Assembly: GCA_902782465.1 (NCBI GenBank)
Contig: CACZNH010000020.1
Span: 40,111-104,110 of the forward strand
Source of the DNA: an uncultured Bacteroidales bacterium
GTDB lineage: Bacteria; Bacteroidota; Bacteroidia; Bacteroidales; Muribaculaceae
DNA: 64,000 bases
Reading direction: 5' to 3'
Each line of letters begins with the position of its first letter. The stretch's first letter is position 1. Under the pieces are notes generated by a model that worked only from the letters and a program-made list of their open reading frames with translations, searched no databases and had not been told where the DNA came from. A program made the position numbers and the translations under genes. Shown here in pieces: positions 42,239 to 51,739 of this stretch.

Positions 42239-45200
42239 TTAACCCAGAATTATAGCAATCACCACATTGATGTCGCTGATGTTCACGGTGCCGTCGCCGT
42301 TTACGTCGGCATTCGGGTCGCTCAGGTTGTCCCTGAGAATCATGTCGATGATGACGTTGATGTCGGCGATGTTCACGCTGCCGTCACCGTTCACGTCACC
42401 CTTGAGACCGCTCTTGATGACGGTGACAGCGCAGGTGGCCTTAATCTCGGGATTGGCATTCAGCGCAGCAGTGATGGTGGCTTCACCGGCTGCAACGGCG
42501 GTCACAACACCATTCCCGTCAACAGTGGCGATGTCCTCGTTGCTGCTGCTCCAGGTAACGTTCTTGTTGCTCAGGGTCTCAGGCAGTACAGTGGCCTCGA
42601 GTTCCTTGGTTTCGCCCACCTTGAGCTCGATGGCTGCCTCGTTCAGAGTGATGGTGGGTTGTACTACATCGAGCACCACTTTACCGCACACGCCATAGGC
42701 CTCTACGCCCTCGACGATGTAGCTGATTTCGGTGGGCATGGTGCCGTCTGCATTGGGCTTGGCGGCGATGCACTTGATACCGCTCTTGTGCAGCGGATTC
42801 TCGGGATTCAGAGGCACGCTCTTACGGATGGCCTGCTCATCGCTGGCCGGTGCGATATAGCTCCAGTAGATGTACTCGCCGTCGCTGTTGATCTGGGCGA
42901 CGTTGGCAATCTCACCGCTGTCCTCGGCACCCTCGACCTTGATGGGAGAGTCGTCAATGAGCTCACAGTCGGCGATGCGCAGGTCGGCGTTACCCTCTAG
43001 GTCATCGCCGTTCTCCATGTTCTCAATCTTATTGAGCGCGATACGGTAGATGCCGGGCACGCAGCCGTAGGGGTCGCTCTGTACCTGCATGTACAGGTAG
43101 CCGTTCTCGTCGTCGAGGTAGAAGGTCTTGATGATGACATCCTTGAACAGGGCGTTATAGTGCTTGGGCTTGCCGGCACCGCCATCGGGATAGATGTCAC
43201 CCTTGGTGAAGCGCAGCAGGCACAGGCCGTTGAATTTCTTGCTCATCCAGAAGATGCCGTGTTTGTCCTGGGTGAAGCCACCGGTGATGGAGCCCCAGCT
43301 GATCTCGTCGTTGTAGTAGGGCAGCCACTGGTTCTGCAGCAGGAAGGGCTGCGAGCCGTACAGGCCGGTGGTATCGGCATTCATTTCGTGGATACCCACG
43401 TTGCGGTCACTGATGTAAATCTTGTTCTCGTTCTCGTCGATGAACATGGTGAAGGGGTCCTCGCTGGGAGCATAACCCACATTATTTAATACGGTCACGC
43501 GGTAGAAGATGCCGTTGGTGTTGTTCACGTAGAACAGCTCACCGTCACCCAGGGGCTGGTTGGGATCCTGATAGGTGAACTTGCTGCCGGCAACGGCGAC
43601 ATACACGCGGTTCTTGTAGCTCTGCAGCGTGAAGGCGTGCTGACCGGCATTGAAGTTGGTGTTCACGATGTTGCCCATCTCGTCCTTGTACATCAGGTCA
43701 CCGGTGGTGGTGGCGAAGTACAGGCCGGTGGGGCAGCCCAGGGTCGAGCCTTCGCCCGAGATGGTCTCGTCGGCAACGATGTTCAGGTAACGCCACTGGT
43801 TTGCGTTCTTGTAGGCGTCAACCGAGCCGGGAGCAACCTTGCAGATGACATCGCCCTGGTTCTCGTTGAACACGCCTGCTGCCAGCGCGGGAGTGTTCAC
43901 GTTGAGCACGCGCAACTCCTTGATGGTAGCAGGAACAGAACCCGGCTCCATGTAGTTAACGTTAGCAGGAATCTCCATGTTCTCCAATGCAGTGCAGCCC
44001 TCAAAGCAGTTGCGCATCATGTTGGTGGTGGTGCTGGGCAGAATTACGTTGGTGAGCTGCAGGCACTGTGCGCACAGGCCCTGAGGAATCTCGTTGCGGC
44101 CCTCGGCAATGATGATTTCCTTCAGAGCCGAACCTGCAAACAGGTTCTGACCAACAGTCACGGTTGGCTCAAGGGTAAAGCGCTCGATGTCGCTGTAGGC
44201 AAAGCCGTAGTTGCCGATGTTGGTGAGCGCGGGCAGGTCAACGCTGGTGAACGGAGCATAAGCCAGACCGTAGTTGTCGATGCTCGTCACGGTAGCATTG
44301 CTGTAGCTTGTCGCCATCTCTCCTTCATGGGCGGTTACCAGCAGACGGGTGCCGGCAGCATTCAGCAGCACGCCGTTGTCCATTAAGAAGTTGGGGTTTT
44401 CCATAAGAGTGATGCTGGCCAGCGTGGGAATCGGGGCGAACGCACCTTGTCCGATGCTGGTTACACTGCCGGGAATATATACTCTGCTAATCTGAGTGCC
44501 GGCAAAAGCTTGGGTTCCGATGGCGGTTAATGCGGTGATTGCAGTGGCCTTGTCTCCACTCAGCACAAGATCGCCAGCCAGCTTGCTGTTCTCAAATGCG
44601 CTCTGTCCAATCGATGTCAAGGTCTTAGGGAAGTAGAAGCTTGTCAGGCCGGTGTTATAGAAGGCGGTGATGCCGATGCTGGTCACAGCGTCACCCATCG
44701 TGAAATGCGTCAGGTTGCGGCAGCCGTTGAACACGCTCTGCTCGATGGTGGTGACTGAGGCTGGTAGGTCGATGCTGGTCAGTGCGGTACAGCTGGCAAA
44801 TGCGCTGTTGCCGATACCCGTCATCTTGTTGCCTTCCTCGAAGGTTACCGTCTCGAGTGCCGTGCAACCCTGGAACGTGGTACCCTGGATGGTCGTGGTC
44901 TCGCCACCAACGACCAGCGTCTTCAACGCGCCCATGTTGTGGAAGGGCTGCTCGTTGTTCAGGTAGGCACTGGCGTCCACGTTACGGCCCATGTAGATGT
45001 ACTCGATGCTGTTGATGGCGGTGCGAGCTTCGGCATTGGCACCAAAGGCATTGACTTTCATCACCACGGGCGTCTCACCCTCGGCAATAATGAGTCGCTT
45101 CAAGTTGGGGCAGTTGGCAAACTCCTCACTCACAGGTTTGTTCCAGCCGGGAACGATGGTGATTTCCTCAAGGCTGGTGCAGCCGTTGAAGACACCTGTG

Positions 45201-45610
45201 TCCACCTTGGTGGCTGTCATGGGAATGGGGCTTACTGTCAGACTGGTACAGCCCTTGAAACAGTTGCGGCCGATGGTCACGCAGGTTGCGGGCAACGTTA
45301 GCGATGTCAATTCCTTGCAATCCACAAAGGCATTGGCTGCTGTGGCGACAACGGTGTACTCCGTGCCTTCGTAGGTGACCTTCTCGGGAATCACGATGTC
45401 ACCGGTGTAGAAGAGGGTGTCGGCGGGAGTCTCGGCAGTCGCCTTGATGATAGTGTACTTGGCGACGGTGACGGTGCCGTCGCTCTTGGTCGTGTAGTTG
45501 ATGCCGTCAACGGTGATGGTGGCAGCCTGTACCGCTACTAGCGTAGCAATGCATCCCATCATCAGCAGCAGACGACGCGACCACTGTTTTGAAGTAAATT
45601 TCTTTTTCAT
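42239..45610 (-). CDS. Giant BspA-like LRR protein with Big_2 and dockerin domains
   Basis: 1123 residues. A long positively charged signal peptide (about 1-29) is followed by LRR_5/BspA repeats (about 75-600: LTSLTLPATCVTIGRNCFKGC and similar). The next region (about 620-985) has repeated strands such as GELFYVNNTNGIFYRVTVLNNVGY and NGYLYMQVQSDPYGCVPGIYRIAL, which look like a beta-propeller or NHL-type fold. A Big_2 Ig-like domain follows (AAIELKVGETKELEATVLPETLSNKNVTWSSSN..., about 990-1065), then a paired dockerin (about 1072-1123). It is probably an extracellular binding protein. Promoter at 45661-45691. It is the largest dockerin protein in the window. Confidence 0.88.
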   Translation of the reverse strand: MKKKFTSKQWSRRLLLMMGCIATLVAVQAATITVDGINYTTKSDGTVTVAKYTIIKATAETPADTLFYTGDIVIPEKVTYEGTEYTVVATAANAFVDCKELTSLTLPATCVTIGRNCFKGCTSLTVSPIPMTATKVDTGVFNGCTSLEEITIVPGWNKPVSEEFANCPNLKRLIIAEGETPVVMKVNAFGANAEARTAINSIEYIYMGRNVDASAYLNNEQPFHNMGALKTLVVGGETTTIQGTTFQGCTALETVTFEEGNKMTGIGNSAFASCTALTSIDLPASVTTIEQSVFNGCRNLTHFTMGDAVTSIGITAFYNTGLTSFYFPKTLTSIGQSAFENSKLAGDLVLSGDKATAITALTAIGTQAFAGTQISRVYIPGSVTSIGQGAFAPIPTLASITLMENPNFLMDNGVLLNAAGTRLLVTAHEGEMATSYSNATVTSIDNYGLAYAPFTSVDLPALTNIGNYGFAYSDIERFTLEPTVTVGQNLFAGSALKEIIIAEGRNEIPQGLCAQCLQLTNVILPSTTTNMMRNCFEGCTALENMEIPANVNYMEPGSVPATIKELRVLNVNTPALAAGVFNENQGDVICKVAPGSVDAYKNANQWRYLNIVADETISGEGSTLGCPTGLYFATTTGDLMYKDEMGNIVNTNFNAGQHAFTLQSYKNRVYVAVAGSKFTYQDPNQPLGDGELFYVNNTNGIFYRVTVLNNVGYAPSEDPFTMFIDENENKIYISDRNVGIHEMNADTTGLYGSQPFLLQNQWLPYYNDEISWGSITGGFTQDKHGIFWMSKKFNGLCLLRFTKGDIYPDGGAGKPKHYNALFKDVIIKTFYLDDENGYLYMQVQSDPYGCVPGIYRIALNKIENMENGDDLEGNADLRIADCELIDDSPIKVEGAEDSGEIANVAQINSDGEYIYWSYIAPASDEQAIRKSVPLNPENPLHKSGIKCIAAKPNADGTMPTEISYIVEGVEAYGVCGKVVLDVVQPTITLNEAAIELKVGETKELEATVLPETLSNKNVTWSSSNEDIATVDGNGVVTAVAAGEATITAALNANPEIKATCAVTVIKSGLKGDVNGDGSVNIADINVIIDMILRDNLSDPNADVNGDGTVNISDINVVIAIILG

Positions 45611-45660
45611 GAGAGTTTATGGTTATTGGTTATTAAAAATTGTTGCTCTGATTTATTCGA

Positions 45661-45691
45661 CAAAAATAGCGAAAAATGTATCAATGACAAA
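45661..45691 (-). promoter_or_regulatory. Promoter of the giant LRR gene
   Basis: On the minus strand TTTG (45688-45691), 19 bases, TATTTTTG (45661-45668). Confidence 0.65.
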
Positions 45692-45774
45692 AAAATTAGG
45701 TGAAAAACTTACAGTTTATTTTCTACGGACTGGATTTGCACTTTTCGGCACAAGTACGGCGGACATAAAAGAAA

Positions 45775-45805
45775 CCTGCCGAATTCTCTCACGAGAATCG
45801 GCAGG
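45775..45805 (-). terminator. Terminator of the HU gene
   Basis: CCTGCCGAATTCTC pairs with GAGAATCGGCAGG (one bulge). On the minus strand it continues TTTCTTTT. Confidence 0.85.
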
Positions 45806-45855
45806 CTGTGAATCGTTGTCAGGGACAAAACGCCCTTGACTGTCGTGCAAGCAAA

Positions 45856-46152
45856 TTATTTCTTCTTGCAGGTCTTGCCACTGTTCACCTTAGCAGCGAG
45901 CTCGGCACCGGCTTTGAACTTAACCACCTTCTTTGCGGGGATTTTGATCTTAGCCTTGGTAGCGGGATTGATACCCTCGCGAGCATCCTTCTTGATTACC
46001 TGGAAGGTACCGAAACCAATGAGGGCAACCTTCTTGCCGTCCTTCAGGGCGCAGCCCATCGAGCAGAGCATTGCATCCAGAGCAGCCTTGGCTTGAACCT
46101 TGGTGAGACCAGCCTTCTCGGCGATTGCTTGTACTAATTCAGTCTTGTTCAT
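45856..46152 (-). CDS. HU-family DNA-binding protein
   Basis: 98 residues. The HU/IHF fold is plain: MNKTELVQAIAEKAGLTKVQAKAALDAM (helices 1-2), GKKVALIGFGTFQV, then the DNA-binding arm REGINPATKAKIKIPAKKVVKFKAGAELAAKVN. The extra Lys-rich end (KTCKKK) and the cysteines in MLCSMGCAL are distinctive. It compacts and bends DNA. The promoter at 46213-46243 is a full match, and the terminator at 45775-45805 follows directly, so it is expressed alone. Confidence 0.93.
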   Translation of the reverse strand: MNKTELVQAIAEKAGLTKVQAKAALDAMLCSMGCALKDGKKVALIGFGTFQVIKKDAREGINPATKAKIKIPAKKVVKFKAGAELAAKVNSGKTCKKK

Positions 46153-46212
46153 AGTGTAAATTTTTTAATTAAATTGATTATGTGAATAAAATAAAAAGTT
46201 CGGTTTCCCCCG

Positions 46213-46243
46213 CAAATATAAGTAAAACAACACGTTCACCAAA
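46213..46243 (-). promoter_or_regulatory. Promoter of the HU gene
   Basis: On the minus strand TTTG (46240-46243), 19 bases, TATATTTG (46213-46220). Very A+T-rich surroundings; it looks like a strong promoter. Confidence 0.78.
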
Positions 46244-46335
46244 AAAAATCGCAAAAAAAATGCTTTTTTTTATCGAAAAAACTGTTTTTTTGGGTTTTTT
46301 AGTAAGCAAATGGCTCTAAATAGGCACTTTTTAGC

Positions 46336-46343
46336 TACTTTTG
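46336..46343 (+). promoter_or_regulatory. -7 box of the rhomboid operon
   Basis: TACTTTTG, 33 bases before ATG 46377. No clear -33. Confidence 0.5.
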
Positions 46344-46376
46344 CACAGCGTTTTAGATTAAAAGATTTTTGTCAAT

Positions 46377-47135
46377 ATGCAACAAACAAATCGCTCATTT
46401 TTGACCTCAATACCGACTGTAACCATGCACTTGCTCATCATCAATGTGCTGATGTGGTTGGCGACGGTGGCTTTTCAACAGGCGGGCATCATTGACCTGA
46501 ACCGGTTGTTGGCATTGTACTTTTGGAAAGGCAGCAATTTCAAGATATACCAGTTTGTCACCTCTATGTTTATGCATGGCGGATTGGGGCACCTGTTCTG
46601 TAACATGTTCTCGCTGCTGTTCTTGGGACCGTTGCTTGAACGGGTGATGGGGTCGAAGCGTTACCTGCTCTATTATTTTGTATGTGGAATAGGTGCGGGA
46701 TTGCTCCAGGAGCTTGTGTGGCAGTTCACTTGGCAGGATGTTCTGGCAAGCAGCGTAACCGGTCCGGCATCAGGTTCGGTGCAGGAGATCATCGAGGCCA
46801 TTAACTCGGGGCATGCGGCATTCACCATGAACGATTTCTATAACAGTCTTGCCACCATCGGTGCTTCGGGCGCTGTGTTCGGTATCCTCTTGGCATTTGG
46901 CATGATATTCCCCAATCTGCCCCTGTACATCTATTTCATTCCGATTCCAATCAAGGCCAAATGGTTTGTGCTGGGATATGGCGTATTTGAACTGTTCTTT
47001 GGTGTCACTGGAACCATGAGCGGAATAGCCCACTTTGCCCATTTGGGTGGCATGCTCACAGGCATCATCCTGATTCTTTACTGGAAACATAACGGCACGC
47101 TGGACAACAGATATGGCTTTTATCAACGATATTAA
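46377..47135 (+). CDS. Rhomboid-family intramembrane serine protease (first of a pair)
   Basis: 252 residues, six hydrophobic segments. The catalytic serine lies in IGASGAVFGILLAFG (about 163) and the histidine in HFAHLGGMLTGI (about 221); FVTSMFMHGGLGHLFCNMFSLLFLG is the conserved loop and transmembrane 2 with the oxyanion-type HxxxN pattern. An insert of about 40 residues (QFTWQDVLASSVTGPASGSVQEI...) lies before the serine, longer than in GlpG. It cuts membrane-anchored substrates in the bilayer; targets are unknown. It overlaps the second rhomboid gene by 23 bases. Confidence 0.92.
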   Translation: MQQTNRSFLTSIPTVTMHLLIINVLMWLATVAFQQAGIIDLNRLLALYFWKGSNFKIYQFVTSMFMHGGLGHLFCNMFSLLFLGPLLERVMGSKRYLLYYFVCGIGAGLLQELVWQFTWQDVLASSVTGPASGSVQEIIEAINSGHAAFTMNDFYNSLATIGASGAVFGILLAFGMIFPNLPLYIYFIPIPIKAKWFVLGYGVFELFFGVTGTMSGIAHFAHLGGMLTGIILILYWKHNGTLDNRYGFYQRY

Positions 47136-48021
47136 ACGGTATTACAACCAGAGCTCGATGTTGATGAGGTTAATCCTTATCAACGTCGTTGTCTTTGTGC
47201 TCGTTCGCCTCTTGGCTGTCGGTACATGGATGTTTGGTGGTGATAATCTGGCATTGATGCAGTGGGTGGCACTGCCCAGCGACTGGTGGCTGCTGTTGAA
47301 ACGTCCCTGGACGCTATTGACTTATATGTTTGCACATGCCGGCTTGTTGCACATCCTGTTCAACATGCTGTGGCTCTACTGGATGGGACGCATCTTTATG
47401 GAATTCTTCTCCTCCAAGCACCTCACTGGACTTTACCTCTTGGGAGGGTGGGGCGGAGCAGCCCTCTATCTGCTGGCGGCCAATCTGTTGCCGCGTGTGG
47501 CGGGTGGGGTGCTGATAGGCTCCTCGGCAGCGGTAATCGCTATTGTGGTGGCGACGGCGGTCTATGTGCCTGACTATAAGATTGGACTTCTTTTCCTGGG
47601 TGAAGTGGCCATCAAGTGGGTGGCGATTGTCACAGTGGCCATCGCAGTGTTGAGCCTGGATGCGGGCAACGTTGGCGGCAACATCGCTCATATTGGTGGC
47701 GCTATCGTCGGCGCATGGTTCGCCCTGAGCATCAAGCAGGGACGTGACATAACTCGCCCCATCAATGCCTGTATCGACTCCCTGGTGGGGCTGTTCAACG
47801 GGCGCAAGGTCAAATTCCCCGATTTCAATAAGGGCAGTTTCACTACAGGCAAGAAACCGCAAGGTAGTGCACCGACAGGCCGTCCCATGGGCAACCGTCC
47901 CACCGATACGGTTAGCGAGGAAGAACTTGACGCCATCCTTGACAAAATCAAGGCAGCAGGTTATGATGCCCTCACCGATGAGGAACGTGACAAACTGTTT
48001 AAGGTATCACGGCGCAGGTAA
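47113..48021 (+). CDS. Rhomboid-family intramembrane protease with C-terminal helical tail
   Basis: 302 residues. The rhomboid core shows LTYMFAHAGLLHILFNMLWLYWMG, a serine in IGSSAAVIAIV (about 137, GSSA in place of GASG) and a histidine in NIAHIGGAIVGAW (about 194). A cytoplasmic tail after about residue 210 is disordered (KKPQGSAPTGRPMGNRPTD) and ends in the small helical motif EEELDAILDKIKAAGYDALTDEERDKLFKVSRR found in several Bacteroidetes rhomboids. Co-translated with the first rhomboid; the two may form a heteromer or have divided substrates. Confidence 0.88.
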   Translation: MAFINDIKRYYNQSSMLMRLILINVVVFVLVRLLAVGTWMFGGDNLALMQWVALPSDWWLLLKRPWTLLTYMFAHAGLLHILFNMLWLYWMGRIFMEFFSSKHLTGLYLLGGWGGAALYLLAANLLPRVAGGVLIGSSAAVIAIVVATAVYVPDYKIGLLFLGEVAIKWVAIVTVAIAVLSLDAGNVGGNIAHIGGAIVGAWFALSIKQGRDITRPINACIDSLVGLFNGRKVKFPDFNKGSFTTGKKPQGSAPTGRPMGNRPTDTVSEEELDAILDKIKAAGYDALTDEERDKLFKVSRRR

Positions 48022-48135
48022 ATCAAGCGCCCTATGCTTTATTATATTTAATAGATAATGTGCCTTATTGAAGTGTTTTTCATTGATTGAATAATTTTTT
48101 CTGGATAAAGAGTATTGTATAATTTGTAAAATATG

Positions 48136-48143
48136 TAACTTTG
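48136..48143 (+). promoter_or_regulatory. -7 box before the endonuclease/phosphatase-fold gene
   Basis: TAACTTTG, with ATTG 18 bases upstream. The predicted start of transcription lies only a few bases before ATG 48156, so the message would be nearly leaderless, or the start is ATG 48198. Confidence 0.5.
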
Positions 48144-48155
48144 CTGATTGATACA

Positions 48156-49295
48156 ATGGCAAATAAGAAAGATAGATACCGTAGGAAAGTAAGGAAGATG
48201 CGCACATTCGAGTACGTGATGACTGGAATTGCGCTCTTACTCCTTGTGTGCGCCTATGCGGGCAGGGTGAATCCTAATATGTTTTTTCCCGCTCCCTTCC
48301 TGGGATTGGCATTTATGCCCATGTTCATACTGTCGGTGGTGATGCTCGCTGTCGCATTGTTCGCAAGGCGCCCGCTGGCATTTTGGATAATGGTGGCGGC
48401 ACTGGTGTTGTGCCTGCCCGTTTCCCACAAGTTTATTCCTATCAACACCAGTGAAAACAAGCCGGCCATTCCGGTTGACAGGGCGGCGATGCTCAAGGTG
48501 ATGACCTACAACGTGCTGGGATTCAACTACCATGAACCCTCTTTGGGCGATAAGCCCTCAGAGTCGGTCAAGCTCATCCTTGATGCCGACCCCGATGTGG
48601 TGCTCATGCAGGAGGGAAATGCCAGCGGCGTGGAATGGAATGAAATACCGTCGTTGAAACCATTTCAGCAGCAGATTGCGAACAAGTACCCTTACCGATA
48701 CCAGAGCAATGAGGGACTCAATATCTGGTCCAAGTTCCCCTTTTCGACAGTTCCTTTGGGTAATGCGTCACAGGGCCGTTCAGTCCTGGGTTTCAACAGG
48801 AATCAGACATCTCACATCGCACGCGCTTATGACCTGCAGTTGCCTAGCGGAAAGCAGTTGCGACTCATCGATTTCAGACTTCAGTCCTATCACCTGAGTT
48901 TTGGCAAGAACATGAGTGTGAGGGTCTCGCCCGATGTCAAACCATCGGCATTGGAGCGTATGCGCCGTTCCTTCGCCTTAAGGGACGAGAATGCCTCGAT
49001 GCTTAGGAGGGAAATAGACAAGTCGCCCGAAAATGTGATTGTCTGCGGTGACATGAATGATATCCCTGCATCACACGTTTACCGCCTCATCAGCGGTGCA
49101 GACCTTAAGGATGCTTGGGTTAAAGTCGGACTCGGTTATGGATACACCTATAACCGGTTCGGACTGTGTTACCGCATCGACCACATCCTCTATCGTGGAG
49201 ATGTGCGCGCCTTGCGTGCCGACCGCATCAAGGGAGGCAGCAGCGACCATTACCCCGTGATGGTGACCTTTGATATCGACGTCAACAATGAATAA
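48156..49295 (+). CDS. Membrane-tethered endonuclease/exonuclease/phosphatase-family protein
   Basis: 379 residues. Three N-terminal hydrophobic segments (about 18-38, 47-70, 74-95) anchor an EEP-fold domain. The metal and catalytic residues can be placed: MTYNVLGFN (Asn), DPDVVLMQEGN (Glu), CGDMNDIPAS (Asp/Asn) and GGSSDHYPVMVTF (Asp-His). The domain would face the periplasm. Substrates of relatives include phosphoinositides, nucleic acids and sphingolipids, so function cannot be assigned. The very basic N-terminus (MANKKDRYRRKVRKMR) fits the inside-positive rule. The transcript may be separate from the rhomboids. Confidence 0.85.
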   Translation: MANKKDRYRRKVRKMRTFEYVMTGIALLLLVCAYAGRVNPNMFFPAPFLGLAFMPMFILSVVMLAVALFARRPLAFWIMVAALVLCLPVSHKFIPINTSENKPAIPVDRAAMLKVMTYNVLGFNYHEPSLGDKPSESVKLILDADPDVVLMQEGNASGVEWNEIPSLKPFQQQIANKYPYRYQSNEGLNIWSKFPFSTVPLGNASQGRSVLGFNRNQTSHIARAYDLQLPSGKQLRLIDFRLQSYHLSFGKNMSVRVSPDVKPSALERMRRSFALRDENASMLRREIDKSPENVIVCGDMNDIPASHVYRLISGADLKDAWVKVGLGYGYTYNRFGLCYRIDHILYRGDVRALRADRIKGGSSDHYPVMVTFDIDVNNE

Positions 49296-49342
49296 GGATA
49301 AATATCATTAACCAACTATAAATAACATTTTTTATTATTGAC

Positions 49343-51466
49343 ATGAAGAAAGTTTTATTCACGGTTCTCGCTCTGGCAGCCATCACACTGGTGAGCTGCA
49401 GCGAGAAGAAATCCAATGAGAACAATCCGTTTATGTCGGAGTATGCTAACGAGTACGGCATTCCGCCGTTTGACAAAATCTCCTACGCTGACTATGAACC
49501 CGCTGTGCTGGCTGGTATCGAGCAGCAGAATGCCGAGATTGATTCCATCATCAAGAACACGGCTGAGCCCAACTTCGAGAACACGATTCTGGCACTCGAT
49601 AACAGTGGCGAAATCCTGAGCAAGGTGGGTGGCGTCTTGTATGCACTGTGCGAGAGTGACAATACCCCCGAGATGCAGAAGGTTTCTGAGAAATTATTGC
49701 CCATGTTCACGGATCAGAGCGACGGCATGTACATGAATGACAGCCTGTTCGCAAAGGTGAAAGCCGTTTATGACAATGCCGACAAGCTTGGCTTGGATCC
49801 CATCCAGAAGCGTCTCACCGAGAAGTACTACAAGAAGTTCGTGCGCAACGGTGCCCTCTTGACGGCCGCCCAGAAGGACAGCCTCAAGACCATCAACCAA
49901 GAATTGGGCAAATTCCAGCTCAAGTTTGGCAACAACATCCAGCATGACCTCAGTGAGTGCATCTTCTATGTTGACAATGAGGAAGAACTCAAGGGTCTCT
50001 CACAGGACATCATCGACAATGCTGCCAAGTTGGCTGCTGACAAGGGCAAGAAGGGCCAGTGGGCATTCAATGCTATCGCAGCAACCCGTCTCCCTGTGCT
50101 GACTTATGCTGACAGCCGCGACCTGCGTCGCAAGATGTACGAGACCTACACCACCACCGCCAGCCACGGCGACGAGTGGGACAACAGCGAGAACATCCGT
50201 CAGATTCTCATCCTGCGTCAGCAGAAGTCTAACCTGCTCGGCTTCAACACCTTTGCCGACTATGCTACCGATCCTTACATGGCCAAGACTCCCAAGGCTG
50301 CCGAGGACCTGCTGATGTCGCTCTGGCGTCCCGCCATCAAGAAGGTGGACGAGGAGGTAGCCGATATGCAGAAATATGCTGCTGCACATGGTGACACCGC
50401 CCAGATTGAGGCTTGTGACTACTATTACTATGCCGAGAAGGTGAAGAAGGAGAAATTCAACTTCAGCGAGGACGACGTGCGTCCCTACTTCGCACTCGAC
50501 AGCGTTGTAAAGAATGGTATCTTCTATTGTGCTAACAAGCTCTACGGCCTCACCTTCGAGGAGATGCCCGATGCTCCCAAGTACAACCCCGAGGTTAAGG
50601 TCTATGACGTTAAGGATGCCGAGGGTAAGCACCTCGCCGTCTTTATGACCGACTACCTGCCCCGTGACACCAAGGCTCCCGGCGCATGGATGAATGCCAT
50701 GCAGGAGGCATACAATTATGGTGGCAAGAATGTGCGTCCCATTATTTATAACGTGGGTAATATGGCACGCCCCTCAGGCGACACCCCCTCGTTGCTCACC
50801 TGGGACGATGTACAGACCGTCTTCCATGAGTTTGGTCACGCTCTTCACGGCATGTTGACCCGCGTTCCCTATCGCAGCCTCGCTGGTACCAACACCGATC
50901 GTGACATCGTCGAGATGCCCTCGCAGATCAACGAGCACTGGGCTTTTGAGCCTGAGGTGCTCAAGAACTACGCCCGTCACTACAAGACCGGAGAGGTGAT
51001 TCCTGACAGCCTGGTGCAGAAACTCAATGAGAGCGCACAGTTCAACATGGGCTTCATGACCACCGAGTTGGTAGGCGCTGCCCTCATGGATATGTATTGG
51101 CACAAGAAGGTTTGGACGGCCGAGGATGCCAAGAACATCGATGTCAAGGCCTTCGAGCAGGATGTGAAGAACCAGCTCAACATGCCTGCTCTCGTCGAGT
51201 TCCGCTATCGCAGCCCCTACTTCAAGCATGTCTTTGCCAGTGACGAATATGCTTGCGGTTACTACACCTATCTGTGGGCTCAGGTACTCGAAGCCGATGG
51301 CTATCTGCCCTTCGAGAAGGCCGGCTGCTTTGACAAGGCTACTGCCGATGCTTACCGTGCCCTCCTTGAGGCTGGTGATACCGAGGATCCCATGGTTCTC
51401 TACAAGAAGTTCCGTGGCCAGGCGCCCACCGCTGACGCCCTGCTGCGCAACCGCGGCCTGAAATAA
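49343..51466 (+). CDS. M3-family peptidyl-dipeptidase (Dcp type), lipoprotein
   Basis: 707 residues. A lipoprotein signal (MKKVLFTVLALAAITLVSC, Cys19) precedes an M3 peptidase. The zinc motif FHEFGHALHGML (about 494-505) with the downstream glutamate in the IVEMPSQINEHW segment is complete. Dcp cuts dipeptides from the C-terminus of oligopeptides, a useful activity for a bacterium living on peptides. The lipid anchor places it in the periplasm or on a membrane rather than in the cytoplasm as in E. coli. Codon choice is strongly biased, suggesting high expression. Confidence 0.93.
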   Translation: MKKVLFTVLALAAITLVSCSEKKSNENNPFMSEYANEYGIPPFDKISYADYEPAVLAGIEQQNAEIDSIIKNTAEPNFENTILALDNSGEILSKVGGVLYALCESDNTPEMQKVSEKLLPMFTDQSDGMYMNDSLFAKVKAVYDNADKLGLDPIQKRLTEKYYKKFVRNGALLTAAQKDSLKTINQELGKFQLKFGNNIQHDLSECIFYVDNEEELKGLSQDIIDNAAKLAADKGKKGQWAFNAIAATRLPVLTYADSRDLRRKMYETYTTTASHGDEWDNSENIRQILILRQQKSNLLGFNTFADYATDPYMAKTPKAAEDLLMSLWRPAIKKVDEEVADMQKYAAAHGDTAQIEACDYYYYAEKVKKEKFNFSEDDVRPYFALDSVVKNGIFYCANKLYGLTFEEMPDAPKYNPEVKVYDVKDAEGKHLAVFMTDYLPRDTKAPGAWMNAMQEAYNYGGKNVRPIIYNVGNMARPSGDTPSLLTWDDVQTVFHEFGHALHGMLTRVPYRSLAGTNTDRDIVEMPSQINEHWAFEPEVLKNYARHYKTGEVIPDSLVQKLNESAQFNMGFMTTELVGAALMDMYWHKKVWTAEDAKNIDVKAFEQDVKNQLNMPALVEFRYRSPYFKHVFASDEYACGYYTYLWAQVLEADGYLPFEKAGCFDKATADAYRALLEAGDTEDPMVLYKKFRGQAPTADALLRNRGLK

Positions 51467-51739
51467 TGCCCTCAATGTCGACGCTGTGTGATAATTGCTA
51501 CATGGTAATATAACCGTGCTTTCGCACGGGAAAGCTTGTGCAAACTGAAGGCAAACGAGTTTACTCGATTTGCTGAAGTGCAGCCAAGCTTCGGGAAATT
51601 AAACAAATTATTAAATTAAAATTAATAATAAATGTATAATAATAAAAATTTCATAATTAATTTGCTTGATTTCCCGCCCGCAGGGCGGTTATAATCCTTG
51701 CAATTGAATTATGACACGGCCGCCCACCTAGATAAACTT
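51467..51739. repeat. Structured intergenic element with nested inverted repeats
   Basis: Hairpins in order: CCGTGC/GCACGG (51514-51529); AAGCTT..TGCA (51532-51542) paired with TGCA..AAGCTT (51579-51591), enclosing CGAGT/ACTCG (51556-51567); a long outer pair CGGGAAAT..CAAATT (51592-51609) with AATTTG..ATTTCCCG (51659-51676) around an A+T-only core; and CCGCCC/GGGCGG (51674-51688). No ORF. It looks like a mobile or REP-type structured element. Confidence 0.65.

Noticed and set aside
42098-43000. Plus-strand frame of 300 codons across the terminator and the end of the giant LRR gene
   Set aside because: It would read through a strong hairpin terminator and is antisense to the dockerin and Big_2 codons.
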